Source: Sediminibacterium sp. C3 | GTDB taxonomy: Bacteria; Bacteroidota; Bacteroidia; Chitinophagales; Chitinophagaceae | Assembly (NCBI RefSeq): GCF_000508085.1 | Contig: NZ_KI669560.1 | Coordinates: 183,217 to 216,053 of the forward strand | DNA length: 32,837 nucleotides | Direction of reading: 5' to 3' | Shown here: in pieces, positions 16,619-26,035 of the stretch | How the letters are laid out: each line of letters starts with the position of its first letter | Numbering within the stretch: the first letter of the stretch is position 1 | Made by a program: the position numbers and the translations under genes | The notes under the pieces: generated by a model | What the model was told of the DNA's origin: nothing | The model's database searches: none | Seen by the model: the letters and a program-made list of their open reading frames with translations, nothing else

Positions 16619-19324
16619 ATGAGTACTATCAAACCTTTTTTAAGGCTTTCCGGATTAGAGCCTTTAGTCATAAGACCAGAAACGAATTTTGTAAACGTAG
16701 GCGAAAGAACCAATGTAACAGGTTCAAAGAAATTTGCACGCTTAATCAGAGAAAATAAATTTGAAGAAGCATTATCTGTTGCCAGACAACAGGTAGAAAG
16801 CGGCGCACAAATATTAGACGTGAACATGGACGATGCTTTGTTAGAAGGCGTAAGTGCCATGACCACTTATTTAAATCTGTTACAAAGCGAACCAGATATC
16901 GCGCGCATTCCCATCATGATTGATAGCTCCAAATTTGAGATCATAGAGGCAGGATTAAAATGTGTGCAAGGAAAATGTATTGTGAACTCCATCTCTATGA
17001 AAGAAGGAGAAGAAAAATTCATAGAGCAAGCATTCATTTGTAAATCTTTTGGGGCAGCAGTCATTGTAATGGCATTTGATGAAGTAGGCCAAGCAGATAC
17101 CAAGGATAGAAAAATAGAAATCTGTCATCGTGCATACAAAATATTAACCGAGCAAGTAGGTTTTGATCCACAGGATATTATTTTTGATCCTAACATTTTT
17201 GCGATTGCAACAGGTATAGAAGAACACAATAATTATGCAGTAGATTTTATTGAAGCCACCAGAGAAATCAAGCGATTGATGCCATTGGCAAAAGTTTCAG
17301 GCGGTGTATCAAATGTATCATTTTCATTTAGAGGCAACGACCATGTAAGAGAAGCCATCCATTCTGTATTCTTATTACACGCCATTAAAGCGGGTATGGA
17401 TATGGGGATTGTAAACGCAGGACAGTTGGTAGTGTACGATGAAATAGAACCCACCCTAAGGGCTTTATGCGAAGACGTTATCTTGAATAGAAACAACGAC
17501 AACAACGAAGCCACAGAAAAATTAATCCAACACGCAGAAACCGTTAAGGCCAAGGGAAAAGTAGAAATAAAAGATGAAGCCTGGAGAAAAGAACCTGTTG
17601 AAAAAAGATTAGCGCATTCATTAATCAATGGCATCACCGATTATATAGACGAAGACACAGAAGAAGCCAGACAAAAATATCCAAGACCATTGGATGTGAT
17701 AGAAGGACCATTGATGGATGGGATGAATATCGTAGGCGATTTATTTGGAGCAGGAAAAATGTTTTTACCACAAGTGGTAAAGAGTGCCCGCGTAATGAAA
17801 AAAAGTGTGGCCATTTTAACGCCTTATATAGAGCAAGAAAAAGAAGATAGAAAACAAGCACACTTAGCGGCAGGAACAGTGAACGAAGAAACGGCAGGTG
17901 CAGCAAAAATATTATTGGCCACTGTTAAAGGAGACGTACACGATATTGGAAAAAATATTGTGGGTGTAGTATTAGGCTGTAATGGTTATGATATTGTAGA
18001 CATGGGGGTAATGGTACCAGCAGATAAAATATTAGAAGCAGCAGAAAGAGAGAAAGCAGATATTATAGGATTGAGTGGATTGATTACGCCTTCCTTAGAT
18101 GAAATGGTGCATATAGCCAAGGAAATGAAGCGCAGGAATATGAAGCAGCCTTTATTAATTGGAGGGGCTACTACTTCCAGAATGCATACTGCCGTAAAGA
18201 TTGCACCAGAATACCAAAATGGCGTAGTGCATGTACTAGACGCATCCAGAAGTGTAACAGTTGCGGGCTCTTTATTGAATAAAGAACTAAAGACCCCATT
18301 CTTAGATGAATTAGTACAAGAGTACAGCAAACTAAAAGAAGGATTCGACAATAAGAAATCCGTAAAGCAATACCTGTCATATGCAGAGGCATTGAGAAAT
18401 AAAGTGGCTATTGATTGGGACAGTTATACTCCCCCTACACCTAGCTTTACAGGCACCAAAGTATTTGAAAATTACGATTTGAATGAGTTAAGAACATTCA
18501 TTGATTGGAAACCATTTTTCATTACTTGGGAAATGCATGGCAATTTTCCAGCCATCTTAACCGATGAAGTGGTGGGATCAGAAGCCACCAAATTGTACAA
18601 TGATGCCAATGCTTTGTTGGATAAAATCATTGCAGAAAAATGGTTAACGGCAAAAGGTGTGATAGGATTTTGGGAAGCAGCCAGCAACCATGATGACGTA
18701 GAAGTAAGAACAGAAAATAACAAATTTCAATTGTGTTTTCATCGCCAACAAATCAAGAAAGCACCCGGACAACCCAATTTATCTTTGGCCGATTTTATCA
18801 GCCCAGCAACTGCCAATAAAAAAGATCATATTGGTGCATTTGCAGTTAGCATCCATGGCATAGAACCACATTTAGAAAGATTTGAAGCAGCACACGACGA
18901 CTACAATAAAATTATGTTGCAAGCATTGGCCGATCGATTTGCAGAAGCATTTGCAGAAGCATTGCACTTGCATACGCGTAAAGAATATTGGGGCTATGAT
19001 GCACAAGAACAATTAAGCCCAGAAGAATTAATTAAAGAACAATACAAGGGCATCCGCCCCGCACCAGGCTATCCAGCTTGTCCGGACCATACAGAGAAAT
19101 ACAAATTGTTCGATTTGTTGAATGCACAAGAAAATGCAGGAATCTCCTTAACAGAAAGCTTGGCAATGTATCCAGCATCATCAGTTTGTGGCTGGTATTT
19201 TTCGCATCCGCAGAGTCAGTATTTTGGAATTGGCAAAATTGAGCAAGACCAATTTAAAGACTATGCAGCCCGCAAAGGCATGGATGAAGCCACTGCGGAG
19301 AAATGGTTGAGGCCGATATTGTAG
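16619..19324 (+). CDS. metH: Methionine synthase, folate-, cobalamin- and activation modules (split MetH, part 2)
   Basis: The 901-residue protein supplies the remaining MetH modules. The pterin-binding barrel lies at about 15-290 ([14 protein letters not shown] at 23-36, LDVNMDD). A four-helix cap at about 330-420 is followed by the Rossmann cobalamin domain with [12 protein letters not shown] (438-449), where H441 is the lower cobalt ligand, and [14 protein letters not shown] plus IGGATTS. The C-terminal AdoMet-binding activation domain lies at about 600-901 and carries [12 protein letters not shown] (813-824). Together with the upstream gene it transfers methyl from methyltetrahydrofolate through cob(I)alamin to homocysteine. 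The second gene starts three bases after the first ends. The presence of the activation domain indicates reductive repair by a flavodoxin-like partner, not seen here. Confidence 0.96.
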   Translation: MSTIKPFLRLSGLEPLVIRPETNFVNVGERTNVTGSKKFARLIRENKFEEALSVARQQVESGAQILDVNMDDALLEGVSAMTTYLNLLQSEPDIARIPIMIDSSKFEIIEAGLKCVQGKCIVNSISMKEGEEKFIEQAFICKSFGAAVIVMAFDEVGQADTKDRKIEICHRAYKILTEQVGFDPQDIIFDPNIFAIATGIEEHNNYAVDFIEATREIKRLMPLAKVSGGVSNVSFSFRGNDHVREAIHSVFLLHAIKAGMDMGIVNAGQLVVYDEIEPTLRALCEDVILNRNNDNNEATEKLIQHAETVKAKGKVEIKDEAWRKEPVEKRLAHSLINGITDYIDEDTEEARQKYPRPLDVIEGPLMDGMNIVGDLFGAGKMFLPQVVKSARVMKKSVAILTPYIEQEKEDRKQAHLAAGTVNEETAGAAKILLATVKGDVHDIGKNIVGVVLGCNGYDIVDMGVMVPADKILEAAEREKADIIGLSGLITPSLDEMVHIAKEMKRRNMKQPLLIGGATTSRMHTAVKIAPEYQNGVVHVLDASRSVTVAGSLLNKELKTPFLDELVQEYSKLKEGFDNKKSVKQYLSYAEALRNKVAIDWDSYTPPTPSFTGTKVFENYDLNELRTFIDWKPFFITWEMHGNFPAILTDEVVGSEATKLYNDANALLDKIIAEKWLTAKGVIGFWEAASNHDDVEVRTENNKFQLCFHRQQIKKAPGQPNLSLADFISPATANKKDHIGAFAVSIHGIEPHLERFEAAHDDYNKIMLQALADRFAEAFAEALHLHTRKEYWGYDAQEQLSPEELIKEQYKGIRPAPGYPACPDHTEKYKLFDLLNAQENAGISLTESLAMYPASSVCGWYFSHPQSQYFGIGKIEQDQFKDYAARKGMDEATAEKWLRPIL

Positions 19325-19345
19325 ATTTATGTATATTTTTTTGCA

Positions 19346-19370
19346 AATAATCGGAATTTATCCGATTATT
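19346..19370. promoter_or_regulatory. Inverted repeat upstream of the AbiE pair, putative operator
   Basis: AATAATCGGA (19346-19355) and TCCGATTATT (19361-19370) are perfect 10-bp inverted arms around ATTTA, twenty bases before the antitoxin ATG. AbiEi antitoxins are known to repress their own operon by binding inverted repeats in the promoter, so this is the expected kind of site. An RNA hairpin is an alternative, but there is no U-tract. Confidence 0.6.
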
Positions 19371-19389
19371 GTGTAATAATTTTACATAA

Positions 19390-20028
19390 ATGGATTTTAT
19401 TTATGCCCTTAAAGCATTTGAAGAAGAGCCAATCACCAGACAATTGGTATTGGACTTACTTAGGGAGTATAAGAGGCCCAATGATAAAATCAATGAATTG
19501 GTTAAGCAAAATGTATTGACCTCAATTAAAAGAGGGCTATATATGCCTGGGCCCAATAGTCATTTAAATCCACCAGATCCATTCTTAATCGCGAATCACT
19601 TATGGGGGCCGAGTTATATTTCACTAGAATCGGCCTTGTCTTATTGGGGAATGATTCCAGAACGAGTGTATGAAATCAGTTCTATTACCCTAAAGCCAAC
19701 CAAAATATTTAAAACAACAATAGGGCGTTTTAATTATGTACATGCCAAAGCACCGTATTATACATTTGGCATTCAAAGCATCGCGCTTAGTGCTAAGCAA
19801 ATGGTAATGATTGCATCCCCTGAAAAAGCATTGTTCGATAAAATCATCATGACTTCAGGTATTGTAATTAGGAGTACAAGCCAAGCAAGAGATTTACTGA
19901 TAGAAGATTATAGAATGGAAGAAACCCTTCTAAAAAAATTAAACTTAGCAATGATGAAAAGTTGGATAGTTGACTCACCTAAGCGGAGCAGTTTAGCTAT
20001 ACTAATAAAAATGATCGAACAATTATGA
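19390..20028 (+). CDS. AbiEi-type antitoxin / transcriptional regulator
   Basis: The 212-residue protein is the antitoxin partner of an AbiE type IV toxin-antitoxin system. The N-terminal ~60 residues form a winged helix (RQLVLDLLREYKRPNDKINE, then VLTSIKRGLYMPGP). The remainder has the family's hallmark pattern: NHLWGPSYISLESALSYWG near residue 70 and SPEKALFDKII near 146. AbiEi proteins bind DNA to repress the operon and neutralise AbiEii without forming a stable complex. The stop overlaps the toxin start by four bases (ATGA), and a perfect inverted repeat lies in the promoter region. Possible roles are phage defence or plasmid/island maintenance. Being immediately downstream of metH, it marks the start of the accessory region. 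Confidence 0.87.
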   Translation: MDFIYALKAFEEEPITRQLVLDLLREYKRPNDKINELVKQNVLTSIKRGLYMPGPNSHLNPPDPFLIANHLWGPSYISLESALSYWGMIPERVYEISSITLKPTKIFKTTIGRFNYVHAKAPYYTFGIQSIALSAKQMVMIASPEKALFDKIIMTSGIVIRSTSQARDLLIEDYRMEETLLKKLNLAMMKSWIVDSPKRSSLAILIKMIEQL

Positions 20029-20816
20029 TTAAAGAGTGGCTAGAACAATACCAACCTAAAAACAGAATCGAAGCTGAATCTGCATTACGCGAGATAATGC
20101 AAGATGTTGCTTTGGCGGGATTAAACCGCAGTGGTTTTTTTGAGAAAGCTGCATTTTATGGCGGTACAGCTTTAAGAATTTTTCATGGATTAGATCGATA
20201 TTCTGAAGATTTAGATTTTTCATTATTAGCAACAAACCAATCTTTTTCCTTGGAGCCATATTTTGAAGGAATGTTACAGGAATTTGAAGCAGTAGGTATG
20301 AAAGTGAGTGTGCAGGAAAAAGAACTGGTGCTTGAAAAGATGATTCCTCAACTTGGTTTAGACCTATCGCCAAGAATTAAAATCAAAATTGAAGTTGACA
20401 CTAACCCACCCTTAGGATTTGAAACTGAAGAAAAACTTCTTTTACGTCCTTATTCATTTTACGTAAAATGCTTTACCCTTCCGCATTTATTTGCAGGAAA
20501 AATGCACGCATTATTGTTTAGACAATGGAAGCAAAGAGTGAAAGGAAGAGACTGGTACGATTTAGAATGGTATATTAAAAAAGGCGTGCCATTAAATCTT
20601 TCACATTTTGCATTAAGAGCGAATGATTCAGGAGATTGGGGAAACTCAAGTATTACAGAAAAAGAAATTAAAGAACTGCTGCTATCAAAAATCAACACTG
20701 TTTCATTTGAAGCCATAAAGGAAGACATTATTCGCTTTATACCAAACGATACAGCTCTTAAGATTTGGGGGCCAGATTATTTTAAAGAATTGGTGACTAA
20801 ATTGAGGTTTAATTAA
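20025..20816 (+). CDS. AbiEii/AbiGii-family nucleotidyltransferase toxin
   Basis: The 263-residue protein belongs to the AbiEii/AbiGii family (PF08843), with a DNA polymerase beta-type nucleotidyltransferase fold. FYGGTALRIFHGLDRYSEDLDFSLL is visible in two overlapping pieces: FYGGTALRIFHG (44-55) is the GGT(S)L-type motif I and RYSEDLDFSLL (58-68) holds the metal aspartates D62 and D64. KGRDWYDLEWYI (about 179-190) is the family's KxxxRDxxD-like motif. Such toxins transfer nucleotides, often to tRNA acceptor stems, and stop translation; the target here is unknown. The start codon overlaps the antitoxin stop, which should couple translation. All motifs are intact, so the toxin is probably active. 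Confidence 0.9.
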   Translation: MIKEWLEQYQPKNRIEAESALREIMQDVALAGLNRSGFFEKAAFYGGTALRIFHGLDRYSEDLDFSLLATNQSFSLEPYFEGMLQEFEAVGMKVSVQEKELVLEKMIPQLGLDLSPRIKIKIEVDTNPPLGFETEEKLLLRPYSFYVKCFTLPHLFAGKMHALLFRQWKQRVKGRDWYDLEWYIKKGVPLNLSHFALRANDSGDWGNSSITEKEIKELLLSKINTVSFEAIKEDIIRFIPNDTALKIWGPDYFKELVTKLRFN

Positions 20817-20820
20817 TTTT

Positions 20821-20871
20821 TGTCGTTTATATTCGACATTTTAATAGTATATTTGTCGAATACAAACGACA
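20821..20871. promoter_or_regulatory. Nested inverted-repeat operator over the ATPase promoter
   Basis: TGTCGTTTATATTCGACA (20821-20838) and TGTCGAATACAAACGACA (20854-20871) are inverted copies of each other at 17 of 18 positions. Each arm is itself bounded by TGTCG and CGACA, giving four half-sites. Between the arms starts TATATTTG (20848-20855), a perfect Bacteroidota -7 box, so a bound repressor would cover the promoter. The arm ends three bases before the ATPase ATG. Confidence 0.6.
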
Positions 20872-20874
20872 TTT

Positions 20875-22064
20875 ATGGAAACCCTATTTAGTTTTCAGGC
20901 TGGCTTATTAAAAGGCATTCACAATAATTTTCGCAGGTACCTTCATGCCAATATTAATTGGAACCAACGAATGATTGGTATTAAAGGCCCAAGGGGTTCT
21001 GGCAAAACAACCTTATTACTACAATATTTAAAATTTGATTTAAAACAACCAGCAAATGCGCTGTATGTAACAGCAGATCATACATGGTTTTATAATCACT
21101 CTTTACTAGAAACTGCAGAAGATTGGTATAAAATGGGAGGGCGTATTTTAATAATTGACGAAGTTCATAAGTATCCGAATTGGTCAAGAGAATTAAAAAA
21201 TATTTACGATGGGTTTGCCGATTTAAAAATAATATTCTCCGCCTCAAGTGCACTAGATATATATAGAGGAGAAGCCGATTTAAGCAGAAGAGTGATTCAC
21301 TATACCTTAGCAGGATTATCATTTAGAGAGTTCATAGAATTTTCAACACAACAAAATTAAAAGCTTATTCGTTTAAAGACTTACTAAAAAATCATCACCA
21401 AATAGCAGCTAAAATAACAGAAGACCTACACCCCCTCCCGCTATTCAAAAAATATTTACAGTATGGTTATTTGCCCATTACAGCGGAAGGTGAAAAAGAA
21501 TATCCTATAAAGCTGAATCAAATCATCAATGCAGTAATTGAAACAGATTTAGCATTTATTGCATCTTATGGACCAGGCACTGCGCTAAAAGTGAAAAAAT
21601 TAATTGCTGTAATTGCAGAGTCGGTTCCATTCAAACCAAATATTAGTGCATTAGCGCAAAAATTAGACATAAGTAGAGACAGTCTTTATACTTATATATC
21701 TCAGCTAACACAGGCAAGAATAATCAACACCTTACAAGCCTCGGGGAAAGGAATTTCAACTTTGCAAAAACCGGAAAAAATCTATTTAGAGAATACGAAT
21801 CTATCATACGCATTAACCAGTTCCCCAGATATAGGTAATTTAAGGGAGACATTTCTCTTTAATCAATTGCAAAATGCTGGTTTGGTTGTATCTGCGCCTA
21901 AAGAAGGTGATTTCTTGACAGAAGGCTATCATATAGAAGTAGGCGGAAAAAATAAAACGGCTAAACAAGTGAAAGCAACTGAAAAACACATCATTGTAGC
22001 AGATGAAATTGAAATAGGAATTGGAACCAAAATACCGTTATGGCTATTTGGGTTTATGTATTAA
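20875..22064 (+). pseudogene. AAA_14/DUF4143 ATPase, disrupted by a frameshift
   Basis: The first frame (20875-21360) encodes an AAA_14-type P-loop domain: Walker A GPRGSGKTT (about 38-46) and Walker B ILIIDEVHKYPNW (about 90-102). It stops at 21358-21360 just after SFREFIEFSTQQN. The rest continues in another frame from 21357: LKAYSFKDLLKNHHQ, then KKYLQYGYLPITAEG, a winged-helix-like region with ISALAQKLDISRDSLY, and the DUF4143 end with GNLRETFLFNQL and VGGKNKTAKQVKATEKH. Restoring one base near the A-rich stretch 21349-21363 gives a single protein of about 396 residues, the usual length of this family. These ATPases are common, poorly understood and often in defence-like islands. It is either a real pseudogene or a sequencing error; the reading frame is otherwise undamaged. 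Confidence 0.85.
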
Positions 22065-22066
22065 AA

Positions 22067-23413
22067 CTATGGTTTTAGTCTCATTTTAGTCAACAAAGGA
22101 ATGAGTTGCTTATCACCAGGACTTGGTGCATACAATTGTTCAATAGTAAAGTCTTTATTAATTAAAATCATCCTTGGCACAGAAAGTAAGTTGTAATTAG
22201 AAAGTTTGTTTCGGTCAACAATAAACTCATCTTTGGATACACCCTGCTTAATCAAATACTTTTTCCATGCATCAAGGTTGTCATCAATGGAAACGGATAA
22301 AAATACTATGGAATCATCATTTTTAAATAGTTGTTTTAATAATTCCATTTTGGGTTTATCGGTTAAACATGGCCCACACCAAGTTGCCCAAAACTCTAAG
22401 TAAATTACTTTGTTTTTAAAGTTGGAAAGTGGAATAGTTTGATTATCCGTATTTATCAATAGAATATCAATTGCTGGGTCGCCCTGATTTAATTGAGTTA
22501 ACTGAGCTATGGTAGATAAAATGGCATTTTTATACACACCTGAATTAATTGAATCAATTCCTTTATTTAAAGCTATTAGGTCATTTTTATTATTCAACGT
22601 AATAGCTTTCTGCTTAATAGCACTTGCCTTAAACCAATCATTTATTTTCTGTGGTATCGAAAAAGTTGAAGGTTGATTTTGGAGGATTGTTTTTAATATA
22701 TCTCGATAAACCACTAATTTCAAATTAATAGGATCAACTAAACCTTTTGAAAGTTTTGCAATGATTGGCCTAGTTAAAGAATCACTTTGTTGCTGAATAA
22801 TTAAAGCACTATCTTTTGAAATCTTATGAACCCAACTATAATAAGTAGGTAAACTCATAAAGCTATTGATAATATCCGCTTTAATCCTAATGGATTCTAA
22901 TTGGTAAAATTCAGGTGAAACAATTCTTTGAATACTATCCAATTGCCGGCTTCTTTCTTTACTTTTAATGAGAATATAATCAATTGTTTTTGCGATAGAG
23001 GATTGGATACCCGTTTCGCCATCTAAAAAAGATCCCGCCTTCGGAAATGGTGTAAGCTTCAAATAAGTATTTTCAATTTGACGAGAACCGCTAAAAATAG
23101 CTTTAGTGGGATTTTTCCAATCAATGGACGCTTTAATATCATCACCCGGTGATATATATATAATATTTCGACCTATACGATAATAGCCAGGTATTCCTAT
23201 TTTAAATTGAATTGAAAAGTTTTGGTTTGAATCAGGAACAAAAATTCGTTCGCTAGAGGATAAGCTAATGTCCTTAAACTCAGTCATATCTTCCACTTCA
23301 ACAGAATTGTTAAAATTAATGGCTTTACCAGAAATTTTAATAGTTTTTACGGCTTGTGCATAAGTAAACTTAATAAATAGAAATAAGCTAAATAGAATAA
23401 TGATATTCTTCAT
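22067..23413 (-). CDS. TlpA-like thioredoxin-domain protein, exported (448 aa)
   Basis: The protein has a signal peptide, MKNIIILFSLFLFIKFTYAQ, and a C-terminal TlpA/AhpC-TSA type thioredoxin domain with EFWATWCGPCLTDKPKME and the redox pair C346/C349 (WCGPC at 345-349). The 300 residues between form a beta-rich N-terminal domain and a helical linker with RRQLDSIQRIVSPEF-like heptads; I do not see a confident DUF4369 match. Such proteins act as periplasmic thiol-disulfide oxidoreductases anchored or free, usually as reductants. It ends two bases from the converging ATPase gene. A 13-bp hairpin lies 15 bases before its start. It is the leftmost of five TlpA-like genes in this accessory region. 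Substrate unknown. Confidence 0.88.
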   Translation of the reverse strand: MKNIIILFSLFLFIKFTYAQAVKTIKISGKAINFNNSVEVEDMTEFKDISLSSSERIFVPDSNQNFSIQFKIGIPGYYRIGRNIIYISPGDDIKASIDWKNPTKAIFSGSRQIENTYLKLTPFPKAGSFLDGETGIQSSIAKTIDYILIKSKERSRQLDSIQRIVSPEFYQLESIRIKADIINSFMSLPTYYSWVHKISKDSALIIQQQSDSLTRPIIAKLSKGLVDPINLKLVVYRDILKTILQNQPSTFSIPQKINDWFKASAIKQKAITLNNKNDLIALNKGIDSINSGVYKNAILSTIAQLTQLNQGDPAIDILLINTDNQTIPLSNFKNKVIYLEFWATWCGPCLTDKPKMELLKQLFKNDDSIVFLSVSIDDNLDAWKKYLIKQGVSKDEFIVDRNKLSNYNLLSVPRMILINKDFTIEQLYAPSPGDKQLIPLLTKMRLKP

Positions 23414-23427
23414 AAAAAAGTTTAAAA

Positions 23428-23457
23428 CATAGAATCAAATGTCTATTTGATTCTATG
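23428..23457. repeat. 13-bp perfect inverted repeat upstream of a TlpA-like gene
   Basis: CATAGAATCAAAT (23428-23440) and ATTTGATTCTATG (23445-23457) pair perfectly around GTCT. It sits 15 bases upstream of the 448-aa TlpA-like gene start (23413). It could be an operator or a 5'-UTR hairpin; there is no U-tract in either direction, so a terminator is unlikely. Confidence 0.6.
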
Positions 23458-23495
23458 CCATTAAAATTGGCAGAGTCAAAATAATTCCAAAACCT

Positions 23496-23621
23496 ATGCA
23501 AAATCTTTTTGAAACTCAAACGAAGACAAACCGCATACGCCAACAAAAAATCCGCACTTTTCGCAGCGAAGTATCTTGGGTAATGCAAGCGGGAAGGATG
23601 GCCGGAGGCAAACCAAGCTAA
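23496..23621 (+). CDS. Possible small ORF (41 aa), unrecognised
   Basis: ATG at 23496 opens a 41-codon frame on the plus strand ending in TAA at 23619-23621, within an otherwise non-coding gap between two minus-strand genes. The product is basic and ends SWVMQAGRMAGGKPS. The DNA of the last half is noticeably richer in GC than its surroundings, which hints at a foreign remnant or a repeated element. I recognise no family. It may be a real small gene, a fragment of a decayed insertion, or chance. Confidence 0.25.
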   Translation: MQNLFETQTKTNRIRQQKIRTFRSEVSWVMQAGRMAGGKPS

Positions 23622-23648
23622 CTTTAGATTTAAAAAAGCATCAAACGC

Positions 23649-24783
23649 TTAATTGATTAAGTTTTTTTGGATGATGTTGCGGTATTTATTCATGGTCGTT
23701 TCATCGAATCCTGAAAATTTTTCAAGGATTTCCCCACGTGAATTCAAAAATAAGGTAGCGGGGATTGAACCATTGTGTTTGAAAATTTCACGGGTGTACT
23801 CACTCAAATTTTCAGGTAATACCCATTGATCCCAAGACATTTTTTCTTCAAGTAGCGCCTTTCGCCATGCTGAAGAATCACGATCTAGAGAAATTGATAC
23901 CATCTTTAGCCCAGAATTAACAGGAAATGCTTCATGCAGTTGCTTTAAGAAAGGTATCTCTTTTCTGCATGGTCCGCACCAACTTGCCCATAAAATAACC
24001 ATTGTAAGTTTTGATTGACTGAAATGAAGCTTTTTCATTTTCCTATCGCTGCTCATAAATGAAACATTGGTTAAACTTTTTCCGTTTCGCAATTCAAGGC
24101 TTTTTTTCAATTGTGATACCAATCCATGAGTCTGCACCTCTTTGTCAAAAAGTCTAATCAAAGTATTAATCTGTTCTTTTGTAAAATTTCCTCGGTTATT
24201 GTAAACTTCATTTAGAAGATAATATGAAAAATTATACTTTGAGATTGTATCTGTGATTTCTTGAAACAATTCATCAGACACTTCTTTACTATTTGGCAAA
24301 CTCACATTAAACATTACATCCGTTTGTTTTCCTGCTACAATCATAGTATCAGGATAAACCAATTTTATTTTGCTTGGCAGCTCCATATTCTTAGGTTCAA
24401 AAATTTGTATTTTTCCAGTTACTAATACAGAATCTGCTGGCATAAAATTTTCCGAAAAATACTTTCCGCTATTATAGGTTTTGTTCGTTTTGAAATGAAA
24501 GAGTATTTTATTGCCTTCTTTGTCAACTACATTAAAGCTGTAAAAACTTAATGGGTCTTCAACTGATTTTTTAAATAAAAATTTTTCCATCTACTAAAAT
24601 AGTTGAATCTACATTAGTTCTCGTAAATGTCTGTACATTTTGTTGCACCAAATAAATTGTACCATTTGGACAATTCTTTAAATCGCCAATAATTGTCATT
24701 TGGCGGTTTATTATTTTTTTAGAATTGCAATGCAAGGTTACTAAAATCAAAAATGAGAGTAAAATGACCTTTGTAATTTTCAT
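23649..24783 (-). pseudogene. DUF4369/TlpA-like thiol-disulfide protein, disrupted by a frameshift
   Basis: The N-terminal frame starts at 24783 with a signal segment, MKITKVILLSFLILVTLHC, perhaps a weak lipobox, and enters a DUF4369 domain (MTIIGDLKNCPNGTIYLVQQ, then STILVDGKIFI), where it stops at 24571. A second frame continues FLFKKSVEDPLSFYSFNV through to 23649. Joining DGK to FLFKK restores the DUF4369 consensus DGkFxFkg.v.dP and gives one protein of about 377 residues. The shift lies in an A5T5 run at 24577-24586, with one base too many. The C-terminal TlpA domain has WASWCGPCRKEIPFLKQLH with the CxxC intact. It is a paralogue of the neighbouring TlpA genes. Sequencing error, phase variation or decay are all open. 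Confidence 0.87.
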
Positions 24784-24835
24784 TAAAAATAAATTAAGGT
24801 ATAAAATGATTATAAATAAAGGTCATAATTAATTG

Positions 24836-26035
24836 TTAGATAAGTGTAATGTAAGTATCGGCTAAACAAGAATTATTTAAATTTTTTATCAGGGCCTCCA
24901 TTAATGATATATTTCCCTGTGTTCCTTCATAACGCATTAGTATAGTACCATCTTTCCCAATAAGTAGTTTGGCTGGAATTGGTTGAATACTATATAGTTT
25001 ACCAAAATCATATACGGTTCCTGCACCTTGTAAAATATGCCTCCAAGCTCCAGTTTTGTCATCTTGAATAGCTTTTTTCCATGCTTCCTTTCTTTCATCA
25101 TCATTGGCTATGCTTATAATTTCAAGACCTTTTGATTTAAATTTTGTATGCAACTCTATTAAAAAGGGAGATTCATCTCTGCATGGTTTACACCAAGTAG
25201 CCCAAAAGTCTAACAAAACATAATTTTTATCTTTAAACTGCTCTAAAGAGATAAAATCGCCGTTGATATCAATGGTATTGAAATTCTTTGCTTTTGACCC
25301 TGGACTACCTCCTTGAATCGCTCTTATATTGCCTGCGATTCTTTGACCATAATAACTATTTTGAATTTCAATAGAATATGAATTAAATGTTTTTATTACA
25401 GTGTCAAGTGGAAGTCGGTGAAGGAGGATTTGCAAATAAAAAGCACTATAATAGGAGTTAATATTTTTATGGACATAATTTTCAGTTCGTATATTAATAT
25501 CACGATAAAAAGGGTCTAATTGCAGTCTAATTTTTCTTGAACTATCCTTAAATTGAATTTTTGTTGGATCATATTTATATGCCAAATCAAAATAAAAAAT
25601 GCGTTTATCCAAAGAATCTACTATTTTCTTATGTTGGTAGGTATTATTAAGCGAATCAATTTGATTTTGCGTATTAGAGCCCCTAAGTTTTAAATCTTTA
25701 AATTTATCTTTTTCCAAAACAAGGTTCATAATACCCGGTTCTATGAAAATGGAACTATAATTAATGTCACTGGTATTTTTGAAAGCCCTATCACCATAAA
25801 TATCTGCATTTATAGGATGTGGGATATACCCTTTGAAAATAAAAGACTTGTTAATAACCTCAGCACTGTCTGTTATATATTCGCCCTCATAATTTATATA
25901 TTCTAATTTAATAAAACCTGAAGATTGATTTTTTATTTTACCGTATATAGTAAATGGCTTTGGGGAGAATTGAGCTACTAAGTAAGAAGTGAATAATACA
26001 AATAAAAAAGAAAGAAGTGCTTTCATCTGATACAT
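24836..26035 (-). CDS. DUF4369/TlpA-like thiol-disulfide protein (399 aa)
   Basis: This exported protein begins MYQMKALLSFLFVLFTSYLV with cleavage near AQF; the ATG at codon 4 is an equally good start. DUF4369 is seen at about 27-120 (FTIYGKIKNQSSGFIKLEYI, ITDSAEVINKSFIFKGYI), followed by a helical spacer. The C-terminal TlpA domain has LLDFWATWCKPCRDESPF (CxxC at 282-285), the ISIANDDERKEAWKKAI segment and the cis-proline region SIQPIPAKLLIG. The protein should catalyse thiol-disulfide exchange in the periplasm. It closely resembles the paralogue ending at 26679 in domain order and length, consistent with local duplication. It lies 52 bases upstream of the frameshifted paralogue on the same strand, so the two may share a transcript. 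Confidence 0.92.
   Translation of the reverse strand: MYQMKALLSFLFVLFTSYLVAQFSPKPFTIYGKIKNQSSGFIKLEYINYEGEYITDSAEVINKSFIFKGYIPHPINADIYGDRAFKNTSDINYSSIFIEPGIMNLVLEKDKFKDLKLRGSNTQNQIDSLNNTYQHKKIVDSLDKRIFYFDLAYKYDPTKIQFKDSSRKIRLQLDPFYRDINIRTENYVHKNINSYYSAFYLQILLHRLPLDTVIKTFNSYSIEIQNSYYGQRIAGNIRAIQGGSPGSKAKNFNTIDINGDFISLEQFKDKNYVLLDFWATWCKPCRDESPFLIELHTKFKSKGLEIISIANDDERKEAWKKAIQDDKTGAWRHILQGAGTVYDFGKLYSIQPIPAKLLIGKDGTILMRYEGTQGNISLMEALIKNLNNSCLADTYITLI

Noticed and set aside
21357..21365. Programmed -1 frameshifting in the ATPase gene
   Set aside because: The site does not fit an X-XXY-YYZ slippery heptamer in the zero frame, and the family is not known to use it; an indel is simpler.
23388..23588. 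Minus-strand 66-codon frame upstream of the 448-aa TlpA-like gene
   Set aside because: It overlaps the TlpA start and the hairpin, lacks any motif and looks like chance.
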